DNA of 64,000 nucleotides from Gordoniibacillus kamchatkensis (GTDB lineage Bacteria > Bacillota > Bacilli > Paenibacillales > NBRC-103111). The translations under genes and the position numbers were made by a program. This document shows positions 36,531 through 45,156 of this stretch, in pieces; positions within the stretch are counted from its first letter, which is position 1; every line of letters starts with the position of its first letter. Location of the stretch: positions 38,810 to 102,809 of the forward strand of contig NZ_JXAK01000019.1 in NCBI RefSeq assembly GCF_000829455.1. The letters are read 5' to 3'. The notes under the pieces are model-generated. The model saw only the letters and a program-made list of their open reading frames with translations, was not told where the DNA came from and did no database searches.

Positions 36531-37529
36531 ATGGCTGAGCAAAAGCTAACAGACGAACGTATTCCAGTTACCGTACTTACGGGTTTTCTCGGAGCCGGGA
36601 AAACGACACTGTTGAATCACGTGCTTACCGCCCCTCATGGGCAGAAAATCGCCGTGATCGTGAATGAATTCGGCGAAGTGGGCATCGATAACCAGCTTGT
36701 CGTGGGTGCCGACGAAGAAATTTTCGAAATGAACAACGGCTGCATCTGCTGCACGGTACGAGGCGATTTGATTCGCATTCTCGGGGAGCTGATGGATGCC
36801 AAACGCGGAATCGGGAACCGAAGCGTCGATTTCGATCGTGTACTGATCGAAACGACCGGCCTCGCCGATCCGGCGCCGGTAGCGCAAACGTTCTTCGTCG
36901 ACGAAGAGATGGCCGATTTTTACCGGCTTGATGCGATTGTGACCGTAGTCGATGCCAAGCATGCCGGCCAGCATCTGGATGAAGGACATGAGGCTCAGGA
37001 GCAAGTCGCCTTCGCCGATGTGTTGCTTCTGAACAAGGTCGATCTCGTATCCGAGGACGAGCTGAGGCAGCTGGAGCAGCGCCTTCGCTCCATGAATCCG
37101 GCCGCCAAAATCTACCATACTCAGCAATCCAACATCGAGATCGAGAAGATTCTGGGGATTCATGCCTTCGATTTGGACCAAAAGCTGGAACTCGACCCAG
37201 GTTTCCTTGAAGAAGAGGCGCATGAGCATGACGACGAGGTCATGTCTTTGTTTTTCGTCGAGGAGCGACCGCTCGATTTGCAGCGGCTGGAAAAATTCCT
37301 TGGCAAGTGGCTTTCCGAGCACGGCGCAGATACGTTCCGCTACAAAGGCGTATTGAATATTCAAGGCGTCAAGCAGCGTATCGTTTTCCAAGGCATCCAT
37401 ATGCTGTTCAGCTCGACTGCCGACCGCGAATGGAAACCGGCCGAAACGCCCAAGAGCGAATTTGTCATCATCGGCCGCAATTTGGACGAAGCGTGGTTCC
37501 GCGAACAATTCGCCGGTTGCGTAGCGTAA
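36531..37529 (+). CDS. COG0523 GTPase, CobW type
   Basis: Protein of 332 residues: P-loop GFLGAGKT at 18-25, GCICC at 70-74, ETTGLADPAP, guanine motif NKVD, an acidic/His patch EEEAHEHDDE and the CobW C-terminal domain. The ATG at 36531 follows AAGGAG; an in-frame ATG three codons earlier overlaps the ribosome site. It has its own Zur box. It belongs to a different subgroup from the two SGFLGSGKT-type paralogs, so it may serve a different client enzyme. Terminator follows. Confidence 0.9.
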   Translation: MAEQKLTDERIPVTVLTGFLGAGKTTLLNHVLTAPHGQKIAVIVNEFGEVGIDNQLVVGADEEIFEMNNGCICCTVRGDLIRILGELMDAKRGIGNRSVDFDRVLIETTGLADPAPVAQTFFVDEEMADFYRLDAIVTVVDAKHAGQHLDEGHEAQEQVAFADVLLLNKVDLVSEDELRQLEQRLRSMNPAAKIYHTQQSNIEIEKILGIHAFDLDQKLELDPGFLEEEAHEHDDEVMSLFFVEERPLDLQRLEKFLGKWLSEHGADTFRYKGVLNIQGVKQRIVFQGIHMLFSSTADREWKPAETPKSEFVIIGRNLDEAWFREQFAGCVA

Positions 37530-37549
37530 TAACAGAACTTGCAGACTTA

Positions 37550-37601
37550 CGCCTCACCGCACGCGGGTTTGCCTGCCACATGCGGTGGGGCGTTTCATTT
37601 T
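37550..37601 (+). terminator. Intrinsic terminator
   Basis: CGCCTCACCGCA (37550-37561) pairs with TGCGGTGGGGCG (37581-37592) and TTTCATTTT follows. It separates the GTPase gene from moaB. Confidence 0.88.
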
Positions 37602-37620
37602 CGAAAAGGAGTTCGGATCT

Positions 37621-38142
37621 ATGACTACTTCTGTGGAACAGCATCGTCAAGAAGCCCCATCCTCCGTACGCTGCATGGTTATAACCGTATCTGATACGCG
37701 CACGGCGGAGACGGACAAGAGCGGGCGGCTTATGAAACAGCTGCTCATGGAAGGCGGCTATGAAATCGTCGACTACCGGATTGTCAAGGACGAATATGCG
37801 CTCATTCAGATGTTGATACGGGAAGCGGCGGCAAACGATCGCGTGGAAGCCGTACTCCTGAACGGAGGTACGGGAATCGCGATGAGGGATACGACGTATG
37901 AGGCGGTTCGCGATGTTTTGGATAAGGAAATGCCAGGCTTCGGCGAGGTGTTTCGATACTTGAGTTATGCCGAGGATATTGGACCGGCAGCTATACTTAG
38001 CCGAGCGGTGGCAGGCATATGCGGCCATACTGCCGTCTTCTCGATACCAGGGTCTTCCGGCGCTGTGAAGCTGGCTCTTTCGAAAATCATCGTGCCCGAG
38101 CTCGGCCACGTCATGAGGGAAATCTACAAAGATCTCAAGTAA
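37621..38142 (+). CDS. moaB: MoaB/MogA-type molybdopterin protein
   Basis: Protein of 173 residues of the MoCF-biosynthesis fold: VITVSDTRTAETDKSG near the start, the LLNGGTGIAMRDTTYEAV loop in the middle, and IPGSSGAVKLAL late. Members adenylate or otherwise bind molybdopterin during cofactor synthesis. ATG 37621 follows AAAAGGAG. It converges with queD, their 3' ends overlapping by 8 nt. The link with zinc limitation is not obvious; MoaB proteins do not need zinc. Confidence 0.88.
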   Translation: MTTSVEQHRQEAPSSVRCMVITVSDTRTAETDKSGRLMKQLLMEGGYEIVDYRIVKDEYALIQMLIREAAANDRVEAVLLNGGTGIAMRDTTYEAVRDVLDKEMPGFGEVFRYLSYAEDIGPAAILSRAVAGICGHTAVFSIPGSSGAVKLALSKIIVPELGHVMREIYKDLK

Positions 38143-38554
38143 CCCGCTTCGGCCGGTATACGACATAACTGGTCGGCGTCTCCCTCACGATGACTTGCAG
38201 GCATTGCGGACGATTCTGCTTGCCGGCTAGAAACTGCCTGATCCGTAAGCCGATCGTTTGCGCCAGCAGTTCCGTTGTCGGATGACAGTCACGAAACTCC
38301 GGATGCTCGTTGAGCAGCGTATGATCGTAGCGGTCGCACACAAGCTGTTTAATCGCTTTGAAATCCACTAAAATTCCTGTCTCGTCCAGCTCGTCGCCGC
38401 CGATCGTGACATTCACGATATACATATGGCCGTGCGTCCGGCTGCACTTTCCTGCTGCTTCAGCAGGAATAAAGTGGGCGGCGGCAAAGTTTATGTCTTT
38501 GTTCAATTCATAGATAAAGCTATGCTGCACTTGCGGGTAATATTGGAACATCAC
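38135..38554 (-). CDS. queD: 6-carboxy-tetrahydropterin synthase
   Basis: Protein of 139 residues. Zinc ligands His in INFAAAHFIP and the pair in THGHMY; catalytic Cys in GKCSRTHGH, with His in YDHTLLN and Glu in VRETPTSYVVY. The enzyme turns dihydroneopterin triphosphate into carboxytetrahydropterin for queuosine synthesis and requires zinc. It starts at GTG, overlapping the upstream fur-type stop as GTGA, so the two are translationally coupled under the Zur box at 39114. COG0523 proteins are known to associate with queD. Confidence 0.92.
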   Translation of the reverse strand: MMFQYYPQVQHSFIYELNKDINFAAAHFIPAEAAGKCSRTHGHMYIVNVTIGGDELDETGILVDFKAIKQLVCDRYDHTLLNEHPEFRDCHPTTELLAQTIGLRIRQFLAGKQNRPQCLQVIVRETPTSYVVYRPKRVT

Positions 38555-39099
38555 ATTCTCTTCCCTCCTGCTTTTTTCAGCATAATTCTCCTTTTCGATG
38601 AGAGGATGGTCACATCACTTTCAAAAAGGTTTGCATGCAAGCCATGGCTTCGCCCATTTCCGCATTCTTTGCAGTACCCGTATACGTCCATTTTGAAGGT
38701 AACCGGCTGAAATTGCTCCGGCACGTCAAGATCGAGTTGATCCGGCTGAACACGGATGGGGAAGTGATTCCCGCATTGCAGGCAAATGTATTGAGTACGT
38801 GTCTTCTTTAAGTCGCAATAAGCAAACTTGATTCCCTCTCCTGAGATCGCATACTCGATAATACCGAGCTCGCGAAATAGACGTAAGTTCCGATATACGG
38901 TATCAAAGCTCATTCCGGGAAAATACTTGGACATCTCCAGAACCAAATCCATTGCGGAGAAGAATCCGGATGATTCAATCAAGATAAGCGCCAGCCGTTT
39001 GCGCTGTTCCGTTACACGAATCTTATTCTTAATAAGTATTCTGATCACTTCCTGAAGCTTCAATTCCGGGGGCAAGTCCTTCACTTCAATCGTCATCAT
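38551..39099 (-). CDS. Fur-family regulator lacking the sensing histidines
   Basis: Protein of 182 residues. The winged helix is clear (VTEQRKRLALILIES, GMSFDTVYRNLRLFREL) and the structural Cys pairs are kept (CLQC, CKEC), but the His cluster before CLQC found in the other two paralogs is replaced by LKKTRTQYI. A basic tail follows. The ATG pair at 39099/39096 lies behind TGGAG; a longer frame upstream overlaps the Zur box. With a Zur box 15 nt upstream it is likely under Zur or autoregulated, and it may respond to another signal. Confidence 0.8.
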   Translation of the reverse strand: MMTIEVKDLPPELKLQEVIRILIKNKIRVTEQRKRLALILIESSGFFSAMDLVLEMSKYFPGMSFDTVYRNLRLFRELGIIEYAISGEGIKFAYCDLKKTRTQYICLQCGNHFPIRVQPDQLDLDVPEQFQPVTFKMDVYGYCKECGNGRSHGLHANLFESDVTILSSKRRIMLKKAGGKRM

Positions 39100-39113
39100 A
39101 TCGCGCTCCATAT

Positions 39114-39128
39114 TAGTAATTATTACGA
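39114..39128 (-). promoter_or_regulatory. Zur box of the fur-type/queD operon
   Basis: TAGTAATTATTACGA, full core, 15 nt from the start codon. Zur binding would block initiation or early elongation. Confidence 0.82.
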
Positions 39129-39186
39129 TATACACATCATGATAGCAGTCATTTTCTGTTTGAGTCAATATATCACCATCGTTTAT

Positions 39187-39290
39187 TTGTAATATTTACG
39201 TTTGATATTAGTAATAATTACGTTTATTCCGTTGACAATAAATCACACTCTCTTATATAATGGGCTCGTTGTTATTCGTAATATTTACAC
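39187..39290 (+). promoter_or_regulatory. Promoter with three Zur boxes before the second zinc operon
   Basis: TTGACA (39232-39237) and TATAAT (39256-39261) are 18 nt apart. Zur boxes lie upstream at 39187-39201 (TTGTAATATTTACGT) and 39209-39223 (TAGTAATAATTACGT), and one lies downstream of the -10 at 39276-39290 (TCGTAATATTTACAC). The upstream pair is 22 nt apart centre to centre. This is the most heavily marked promoter in the island. Confidence 0.85.
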
Positions 39291-39316
39291 ATAAACGTAA
39301 AGGGAGCTGTTTTTCA

Positions 39317-40255
39317 TTGCCATTCGCAAATTCATTCTCCAAGGTTCGTTCATTATCCATTGCTACTCTTTCTACGGCGCTTCTGCTAAGCGGCTGCGGC
39401 GCTGCAGGTACCGGTCCGGCTACCAATAACGCTGACTCCGCCTCAGCCCCCACCGGAAAAATCAAGCTTGTTGCAGCCGAGAACTTCTACGGAGAAGCGG
39501 CTAAAGCGGTCGGAGGCGATTATGTGGAAGTCACCTCCATCTTGAACAGCCCGGATGCCGACCCCCACGACTTCGAACCTACGCCGGAAGCGTCCAAGTC
39601 CGTACATGACGCGCAAGTCGTCGTTTATAACGGCATCGGCTATGATGAGTGGATGAAGAAGCTGATTGATGCTTCCGGGGACGCCAAGAATAAAGCCGTC
39701 ATCGCCGTAGGCAGCGACATTATGGGTAAGAAAGAAGGCGACAATGAGCATATCTGGTATAATCCGGATACGATGCCGAAATACGTCGACCGCTTGGCTG
39801 AACAACTAAGCAAACTGGACCCAAGCCACAAGGATGCTTATCGGAAACAGGCGGATGCCTATAAAGCATCCCTCGCTCCCTTCACCAGTCTCGTGAAAGA
39901 GCTGAAGCAAGCCTCCCCCGTGCCCGTTGCCGTATCCGAGCCGGTTTTCGATTATATGGCCGAAGCATTGAATTTATCTGTGTCCGATAAGAAGTTCTCC
40001 ATGGCCGCCGAAGAAGAGACGGATCCGGCACCTGCCGAAGTAGCGCAGCTTCAGAACGATATAAAGGGCAAGAAAATCACTATGTTCGTAAACAATATTC
40101 AAGCATCCAGCCCTACGGTAAAAAATATTGTGGAGCTGGCAAAGCAAAATGAGGTGCCGGTAATCGAAGTCACGGAAACGCTGCCGAGCGGTAAAAATTA
40201 CGTGCAATGGATGGTCGACCAATTGAACCAGATTAAGGCGGCATTGAAAAAATGA
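39317..40255 (+). CDS. znuA: Zinc ABC transporter substrate-binding lipoprotein (ZnuA type), second copy
   Basis: Protein of 312 residues with lipobox LLSGC, the PF01297 fold, and metal-ligand segments DADPHDFEP, NEHIWYNP and VSEPVFDY. The TTG start at 39317 is behind AAAGGGAG; an upstream ATG would add residues reading through a Zur box. It ends overlapping the ATPase start (ATGA). Close paralog of the 26.9-kb protein; the two operons probably come from one duplication. Confidence 0.9.
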   Translation: MPFANSFSKVRSLSIATLSTALLLSGCGAAGTGPATNNADSASAPTGKIKLVAAENFYGEAAKAVGGDYVEVTSILNSPDADPHDFEPTPEASKSVHDAQVVVYNGIGYDEWMKKLIDASGDAKNKAVIAVGSDIMGKKEGDNEHIWYNPDTMPKYVDRLAEQLSKLDPSHKDAYRKQADAYKASLAPFTSLVKELKQASPVPVAVSEPVFDYMAEALNLSVSDKKFSMAAEEETDPAPAEVAQLQNDIKGKKITMFVNNIQASSPTVKNIVELAKQNEVPVIEVTETLPSGKNYVQWMVDQLNQIKAALKK

Positions 40256-41076
40256 ACGACATTGCTTTGAATGTAAGTCATGTATCGGTCGATTTAGGCG
40301 GGAGGCGTATTCTTTCCAATTTGTCGTTTGAAGTGGGTCACGGAGAATTCATGGGAATCCTCGGTCCGAACGGAGCGGGAAAAACGACCTTATTTCGTGT
40401 ACTGCTAGAACTGCTTCGTCCCACTAAAGGAACAGTGCAGCACTTTGGAGAACGCAGCGGGCAGGAACGGGAGAAAAGCGAAGTTTCGACTCGGAAAAGC
40501 ACCGCAACAATCGGCTATGTTCCACAGTCTAGGCAGATCGATACGGAGCTGCCGATGCAAGTTCGGGATTTCGTTAGTCTCGGTCTCCCCAACCCGTTTC
40601 GCTTCTGGCTATCACGGCGTGACAAAGAAGCTGTGCAATCCGCCATGGAACTGACGGATTGCGCACGCTTCGGCCATCAACCGATCGGCAAACTATCGGG
40701 GGGCGAGCGGCAACGCGCCTATCTGGCTCAAGCGTTAGTCCGCAACCCTCAAATCCTGCTGCTGGATGAACCGACATCCAATTTGGATCCAGGCGCCCAG
40801 GAAGGGATGGCAGCCGTTGTACATCAGATTTGCCGCTCGCAGAGCATCAGCGTGCTTTTCATCAGTCACGACGTGAATTTGATTGCACGCTACGCCGATC
40901 GCATTTTGTACCTTACGCCAGGTCATTATGCGGTAGGAACCGTCGATGAAGTGATGCGAACCGACGTACTGCAACGTTTGTACGGAACCGCCGTAGAGCT
41001 TGTACGGATGGCCGGCAAGCTCTATCTCGTTGCAACCGAGCAGGCCATCGGGGGCGGCACCGACATATGCAATTGA
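40252..41076 (+). CDS. znuC: Zinc ABC transporter ATPase (ZnuC type), second copy
   Basis: Protein of 274 residues with Walker A GPNGAGKTT, VPQSRQID Q-loop, LSGGERQR signature, LLLDEPTSNLD Walker B and SHD H-loop. Overlaps the znuA stop by 4 nt, indicating coupled translation. Compared with the 28.0-kb copy it has a small insertion before the Q-loop (GQEREKSEVSTRKS). Serves the permease 54 nt downstream. Confidence 0.9.
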   Translation: MNDIALNVSHVSVDLGGRRILSNLSFEVGHGEFMGILGPNGAGKTTLFRVLLELLRPTKGTVQHFGERSGQEREKSEVSTRKSTATIGYVPQSRQIDTELPMQVRDFVSLGLPNPFRFWLSRRDKEAVQSAMELTDCARFGHQPIGKLSGGERQRAYLAQALVRNPQILLLDEPTSNLDPGAQEGMAAVVHQICRSQSISVLFISHDVNLIARYADRILYLTPGHYAVGTVDEVMRTDVLQRLYGTAVELVRMAGKLYLVATEQAIGGGTDICN

Positions 41077-41130
41077 ATCACGCGACGCAACCGCCGGCAA
41101 TAACAGCCTTGTAGAAAGGTGATGAGAACT

Positions 41131-41973
41131 GTGTTTCAATACGATTTCATGCAGCATGCATTTGCCGCCGGCACGGTCGTGGCGATCATGTGCGGCGCCA
41201 TCGGGGTATTTGTCATTGCCCGCAGTCTTTCCTTTATCGCCCATTCCTTCTCTCATATCGGGTTTTCCGGAGCAGCCTTTGCCGTTTGCATCGGCTGGAA
41301 TCCGCTTAGCGGGCTGCTCCTTTTCACCTCAATCAGCGCGCTGGCCATCGGAGGCTTTGGCGTAAAAGTGTTTAGACGCGACGTCACGATCAGTATTATC
41401 CTTAGCCTGTTTCTCGGTCTCGGCCTGCTCTTCATTGCCCTTTCCACGAAACAAGCGACCGCAATGTACGCGCTCCTTTTCGGCAGTGTCGTCGGCATCA
41501 GTATGAGCAGCGTATGGGAGATGCTTCTGCTGTCCTTATTCGTATTGGCGCTGCTCGTCGTGTTATATAAACCGCTCAAGTTCGACTCCTTCGATCCGGT
41601 TGGCGCTCAAGCCGCACGTTTACCGGTACGGGTGCTTTCTGTAGCCTTTCTAATTTTGCTTGGAATCGCCTCTTCCGAGGCCATTCAAATCGTCGGCTCC
41701 CTTCTTGTGTTCACACTGATGACTGCACCTGCTGCCACGGCCAGATATCTAACCAATACCGTCTTCAGGATGATCATGGCTTCTGCATTTCTAGCTGTAA
41801 TTGGCGTATGGGGCGGGCTGGTGCTCAGCTACTATACGAATGCACCCGTTACTTTCTTCATCGCAACGCTGGAATGTATATTCTACTTCATGGCACTCGG
41901 CTGGCATGCGCTAAGAGAGCGGCGAAAAGCACGTACTGTAGAGGCGGTGACACCTGTATGGCAAAGAGCCTAA
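41131..41973 (+). CDS. znuB: Zinc ABC transporter permease (ZnuB type), second copy
   Basis: Protein of 280 residues with about eight helices of the ABC-3 permease family. The GTG at 41131 matches the start of the paralog (FxYDFMxHAF); an ATG three codons upstream is possible. AAAGGTG precedes. It overlaps the next gene by 16 nt, so the methyltransferase is in this Zur-controlled operon. Confidence 0.9.
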   Translation: MFQYDFMQHAFAAGTVVAIMCGAIGVFVIARSLSFIAHSFSHIGFSGAAFAVCIGWNPLSGLLLFTSISALAIGGFGVKVFRRDVTISIILSLFLGLGLLFIALSTKQATAMYALLFGSVVGISMSSVWEMLLLSLFVLALLVVLYKPLKFDSFDPVGAQAARLPVRVLSVAFLILLGIASSEAIQIVGSLLVFTLMTAPAATARYLTNTVFRMIMASAFLAVIGVWGGLVLSYYTNAPVTFFIATLECIFYFMALGWHALRERRKARTVEAVTPVWQRA

Positions 41974-42746
41974 TCATCGCCGATGAACATGGTACTCAAT
42001 CGGCGGCTTGGTACAAGCAAAGCTTTGGCGCAGACTATTTAACGATTTATAAGCACAGAGACTGTAACCATGCCAAACAGGAAGTACGGCAAATGATCGA
42101 TTGGCTGCGCTTGCCTCCAGGCGCAAGAGTATTGGATTTGTGCTGCGGCATGGGGCGGCATTCGTTTACCTTGGCGGAATTCGGCTACGACGTTACGGGG
42201 CTTGACCTCTCCGAGGTGCTGTTAAGTGAGGCGAAAGAGCAGGATAGCTCCTCTAGCGTGCGGTGGCTGCAAGGCGATATGCGGCACGTTCCGCTGCCAT
42301 GCGTACGTTTCGACGCTGTCGTCAATCTGTTTACCTCTTTCGGTTATTTTGACGATGACAAGGAGAACCGCAAAGTTCTGCTGGAGATTGAACGACTGCT
42401 GCAGCCCGGAGGGAAATGGATCGTTGATTTTTTAAACCCGTATGCCGTCGTTAGCGGCCTGGTGCCACACTCAGAACGTCGGGAAGGCAACATGATAATT
42501 CGAGAAGCTCGTTACGTCAAGAATGGGATGGTCTACAAACAAATTACAGTGTTGGAAGATGGCAGGGACACCCGAACTTACACCGAGCAAGTAAAGCTCT
42601 ACAAGCTTCCCGACTTCGAGCAGATGCTCAAGGGCTCATCTCTAGTAGTCAAGCAACTGTATGGAGACTATCAGGGTTCGTCCTACAATGCAGCTACTTC
42701 CCCGCGAATGATTATGGTTGGCGAGAAAAAAGCCTTTCGGTGCTGA
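41958..42746 (+). CDS. Class I SAM-dependent methyltransferase
   Basis: Protein of 262 residues. The SAM-binding motif VLDLCCGMGRHS is near residue 56, followed by the acidic GLDLS and the LQGDMRHVPLP segment. The C-terminal beta region is typical of small-molecule methyltransferases. The ATG at 41958 lies inside the permease gene; the longer upstream frame is only the permease's shadow. It ends on a terminator. Its position as fourth gene of a zinc-import operon hints at a zinc-related small molecule, but the substrate is unknown. Confidence 0.85.
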   Translation: MAKSLIIADEHGTQSAAWYKQSFGADYLTIYKHRDCNHAKQEVRQMIDWLRLPPGARVLDLCCGMGRHSFTLAEFGYDVTGLDLSEVLLSEAKEQDSSSSVRWLQGDMRHVPLPCVRFDAVVNLFTSFGYFDDDKENRKVLLEIERLLQPGGKWIVDFLNPYAVVSGLVPHSERREGNMIIREARYVKNGMVYKQITVLEDGRDTRTYTEQVKLYKLPDFEQMLKGSSLVVKQLYGDYQGSSYNAATSPRMIMVGEKKAFRC

Positions 42747-42761
42747 CTCCGAAAGGCTTTT
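42728..42761 (+). terminator. Terminator overlapping the methyltransferase stop
   Basis: AAAAGCCTTTCGG pairs with CCGAAAGGCTTTT around an 8-nt loop that contains the stop codon (42744-42746). It closes the second zinc operon. Confidence 0.93.
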
Positions 42762-42857
42762 GCGTCAAGTATCAAAAGTTGCGTTTCCCGAAATGTACGA
42801 CTTGATCCGTTTCCCAATAAAGCTCCAGATAACCTCTCGAAGTCCAGAAAGGAAACC

Positions 42858-43034
42858 TCAATGCTCGTAGATAACCTGATCAATTTCCGATTCTGTATCT
42901 TCGATTTTGATCGTTTTGAAATCAAATAAATCGGATGGCTCAATTCCTAACGCTTCCATAATTTTTTCTAATGATTCAATAGAGATGTTTCTTGTTCCCC
43001 TTTCCACGTCCCTCCTAGTACGCCGCTGTTGTAT
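42858..43034 (-). pseudogene. Xre-type regulator remnant (C-terminal half of HTH)
   Basis: An open frame of 58 codons reads RRDVERGTRNISIESLEKIMEALGIEPSDLFDF and then an acidic tail to a stop, typical of the second half of an Xre HTH domain. The first helices are missing and the upstream reading frame does not show them. The remainder of the 42.75-43.1 kb gap holds nothing else I can support. Confidence 0.6.
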
Positions 43035-43101
43035 TGATCGGATCGCCCCGCGAAATAAGCCCTAATCTAGCCCCTGTTGCGATCCTACATGTATTCGGAA
43101 C

Positions 43102-43599
43102 TCAAAGCGGTGGCGTTACTCCTAACTGCGCCCAGCCTTCCTTGGAAGGACCGTAAATCGCAGGTATAGGCAGCTCCGCTTGACGCATGAGGACTGTAAC
43201 CTGACCCCGATGATGAACGATGTGTTTGATCAATCCCAGGAAGATCGTCGCGTTGGATTCCAATCTTCCGAACGCATTTTGAACGTGCTTCAATGAATCG
43301 TCCGTCCACTGCTCTTGAAGAGCTTGGACAACGCGAGAGCTGATCATATTAAAGGTCTCCGCGATCTCCTTTGCGGACGGCACCTCGTTCGGATTCGATA
43401 CTTTCTCTACCAGGACTCCGAAATTAGTTAAATAATCCGGGATATTCGTGACAAAGTGCCACGCAATCCTTCCCAACGTACGCCCCCCGGGATATACTTG
43501 CTGCTGGAGCGCATGATCGGTCAACCCGTCCAACACCTTTTGGGTTAGTACCGCCTCATTTTTCCATTCGACGATCAAATCCTGTACGGTAACGTACAT
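43102..43599 (-). CDS. DinB-family protein
   Basis: Protein of 165 residues with the four-helix DinB/YfiT fold and three His ligands: IAWHFV near residue 48, and the IKHIVHHRGQ segment near 122-129. Members are metal-dependent thiol transferases or damage-inducible proteins of unknown function. AAAGGGA precedes the ATG. It is on the same strand as the MFS gene upstream, but 200 nt apart. Confidence 0.88.
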   Translation of the reverse strand: MYVTVQDLIVEWKNEAVLTQKVLDGLTDHALQQQVYPGGRTLGRIAWHFVTNIPDYLTNFGVLVEKVSNPNEVPSAKEIAETFNMISSRVVQALQEQWTDDSLKHVQNAFGRLESNATIFLGLIKHIVHHRGQVTVLMRQAELPIPAIYGPSKEGWAQLGVTPPL

Positions 43600-43801
43600 C
43601 TTCTCATCCCTTTCCTGTCGTTATATTTCGCTTCAAGCTTTGTCTCGTTTCTCTATATCCATTGCCTGCATACCCTTATGAAATTTGTTCACCGCTAGAA
43701 AATAACCGTCTACATCATCGGCATGGACACCAACCAGGTTTGTCTAGCTCGAATCCATCTTAATCGTTAATGGTGACAGCTATCGTCACTAACTATTTTT
43801 T
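43600..43801 (-). other. Gap with a weak reading-frame remnant
   Basis: On the minus strand an open stretch of about 35 codons (LVGVHADDVDGYFLAVNKFH...) ends at 43630; it has no start and I do not recognise it. A small hairpin (GTGAC/GTCAC) lies near 43769-43787. No gene is called. Confidence 0.25.
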
Positions 43802-45040
43802 TCAACCGCTGATAGTCAAATCACGGATCTCAAGCTTTCGTTGCTGTTGTCCATACAAACCAGCCAACACAGCGGCAATCGCCATAAAGATTGCACTGGA
43901 TGCTACGCCGAATTGTAAGCCGTACCGTTCGACCACCACACCTCCAACGATGGGACCGATAATCTGTCCAGAGGCAAAAAAGGCAGTGGCTATGCTAAGA
44001 CATGCCGCATACGAGTCGTGAGGGACATGACGACGAAGAAGCGCAGTCGTCATCAGCGGCGGGGTAATAAAGGAAACCAGCCCAATCGTGGCGGCTCCGA
44101 GCACAGTAAATAACATATTATTGGCGGTTACCCCACTCACACCGATCGTCCCCAAGGTTAACCCTGACGCAAGCGTATACCCGCTCGGCCATCGGTCAAT
44201 GGCTTTGCCTCCGATCCATCCGTTAAACAATCCCGCAAATCCGATTCCGGACCATATCAACCCGGCATAGAGGGACGGAACGCCTTTGCTCACCAAATAG
44301 GGAATCAAATACGTGAAATAGATGATATAACCCCACCCGAAGAAAAAATAAGAAACGATTAGGAACAAGAGCCTCTTCGGGTTCAACAGAAGACGATACA
44401 CATTTTCGCTTTCTTTGTCCCGTGGCTTCGATTCGGTCTGCGAGGGTATTTTTACGTCCCCCCTTTTTCTGGTGACGAACTCAAAACCGAACGCGGCAAT
44501 GACCCCGAATATACCCATGGTCACCCAAGCATACCGCCACCCCTGCAAGTGTGAAGGATCTATGGTAAAGGGGGCGAATAAACCCGTCACAAGAATGCCG
44601 GCAGATCCGCCCAGCCATATAAGACCCGATGCCACTCCTCGTTCCGCCGGTCGAACGGCATCCATTGCAATGGACAGGACTAACACTGTAGCGAATGCTG
44701 ATAACAAGCCAATTGCAAACCGCCAGAGCCCAAGCCCAGTGAAATGATTACTAAATGCCGAGCCGATCAAAGTCAATCCTAGCAATAAGCACGTCATGCG
44801 ATTAATGACATGTTTGCGGTCTGGAAACTGCGAAATCAAAGGAGAAAGACACAATGTCCCGACCAAATAACCGATAAAGTTGACTGTGCCCAATATACCC
44901 AACTGTCCGTAGCTCCCCCCGATCACCCTCTGTATCCCAGGCAAGAACATGCCGTAGGAGAGCCGGGAAAAACCGAGAATGACGGCAAACAAAAACGATG
45001 CCCATAAAGTAATCCAATTTAATGCGGATTTAGTACCCAT
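43802..45040 (-). CDS. MFS transporter, YbfB/CynX-like
   Basis: Protein of 412 residues with 12 predicted membrane helices and MFS features (RGVASGLIWLGGSAG, GWIGGKAIDRW). The ATG at 45040 follows GGGGGA at 11 nt; an ATG three codons earlier is closer to it. It is divergent from a LysR gene across a 116-nt gap, the usual arrangement when LysR controls an efflux or uptake gene. The substrate is unknown. Confidence 0.88.
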   Translation of the reverse strand: MGTKSALNWITLWASFLFAVILGFSRLSYGMFLPGIQRVIGGSYGQLGILGTVNFIGYLVGTLCLSPLISQFPDRKHVINRMTCLLLGLTLIGSAFSNHFTGLGLWRFAIGLLSAFATVLVLSIAMDAVRPAERGVASGLIWLGGSAGILVTGLFAPFTIDPSHLQGWRYAWVTMGIFGVIAAFGFEFVTRKRGDVKIPSQTESKPRDKESENVYRLLLNPKRLLFLIVSYFFFGWGYIIYFTYLIPYLVSKGVPSLYAGLIWSGIGFAGLFNGWIGGKAIDRWPSGYTLASGLTLGTIGVSGVTANNMLFTVLGAATIGLVSFITPPLMTTALLRRHVPHDSYAACLSIATAFFASGQIIGPIVGGVVVERYGLQFGVASSAIFMAIAAVLAGLYGQQQRKLEIRDLTISG

Positions 45041-45069
45041 ATAGCCCATCTTCCCCCAAAATAATAAGT

Positions 45070-45155
45070 TGACCCTATTGTAAAATCTCGAGAATGTTTT
45101 GTAAAATTGAATAATATGAATAAATAGTTCGAATATCTTAAATGAAGGTGATGAC
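45070..45155. repeat. Duplicated promoter segment, copy 1 (MFS-LysR)
   Basis: This 86-nt AT-rich intergenic DNA recurs at 47377-47462 in direct orientation, with around ten mismatches. In copy 1 it lies between the divergent MFS and LysR genes and so should include their promoters. Confidence 0.8.
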
Positions 45156-45156
45156 A

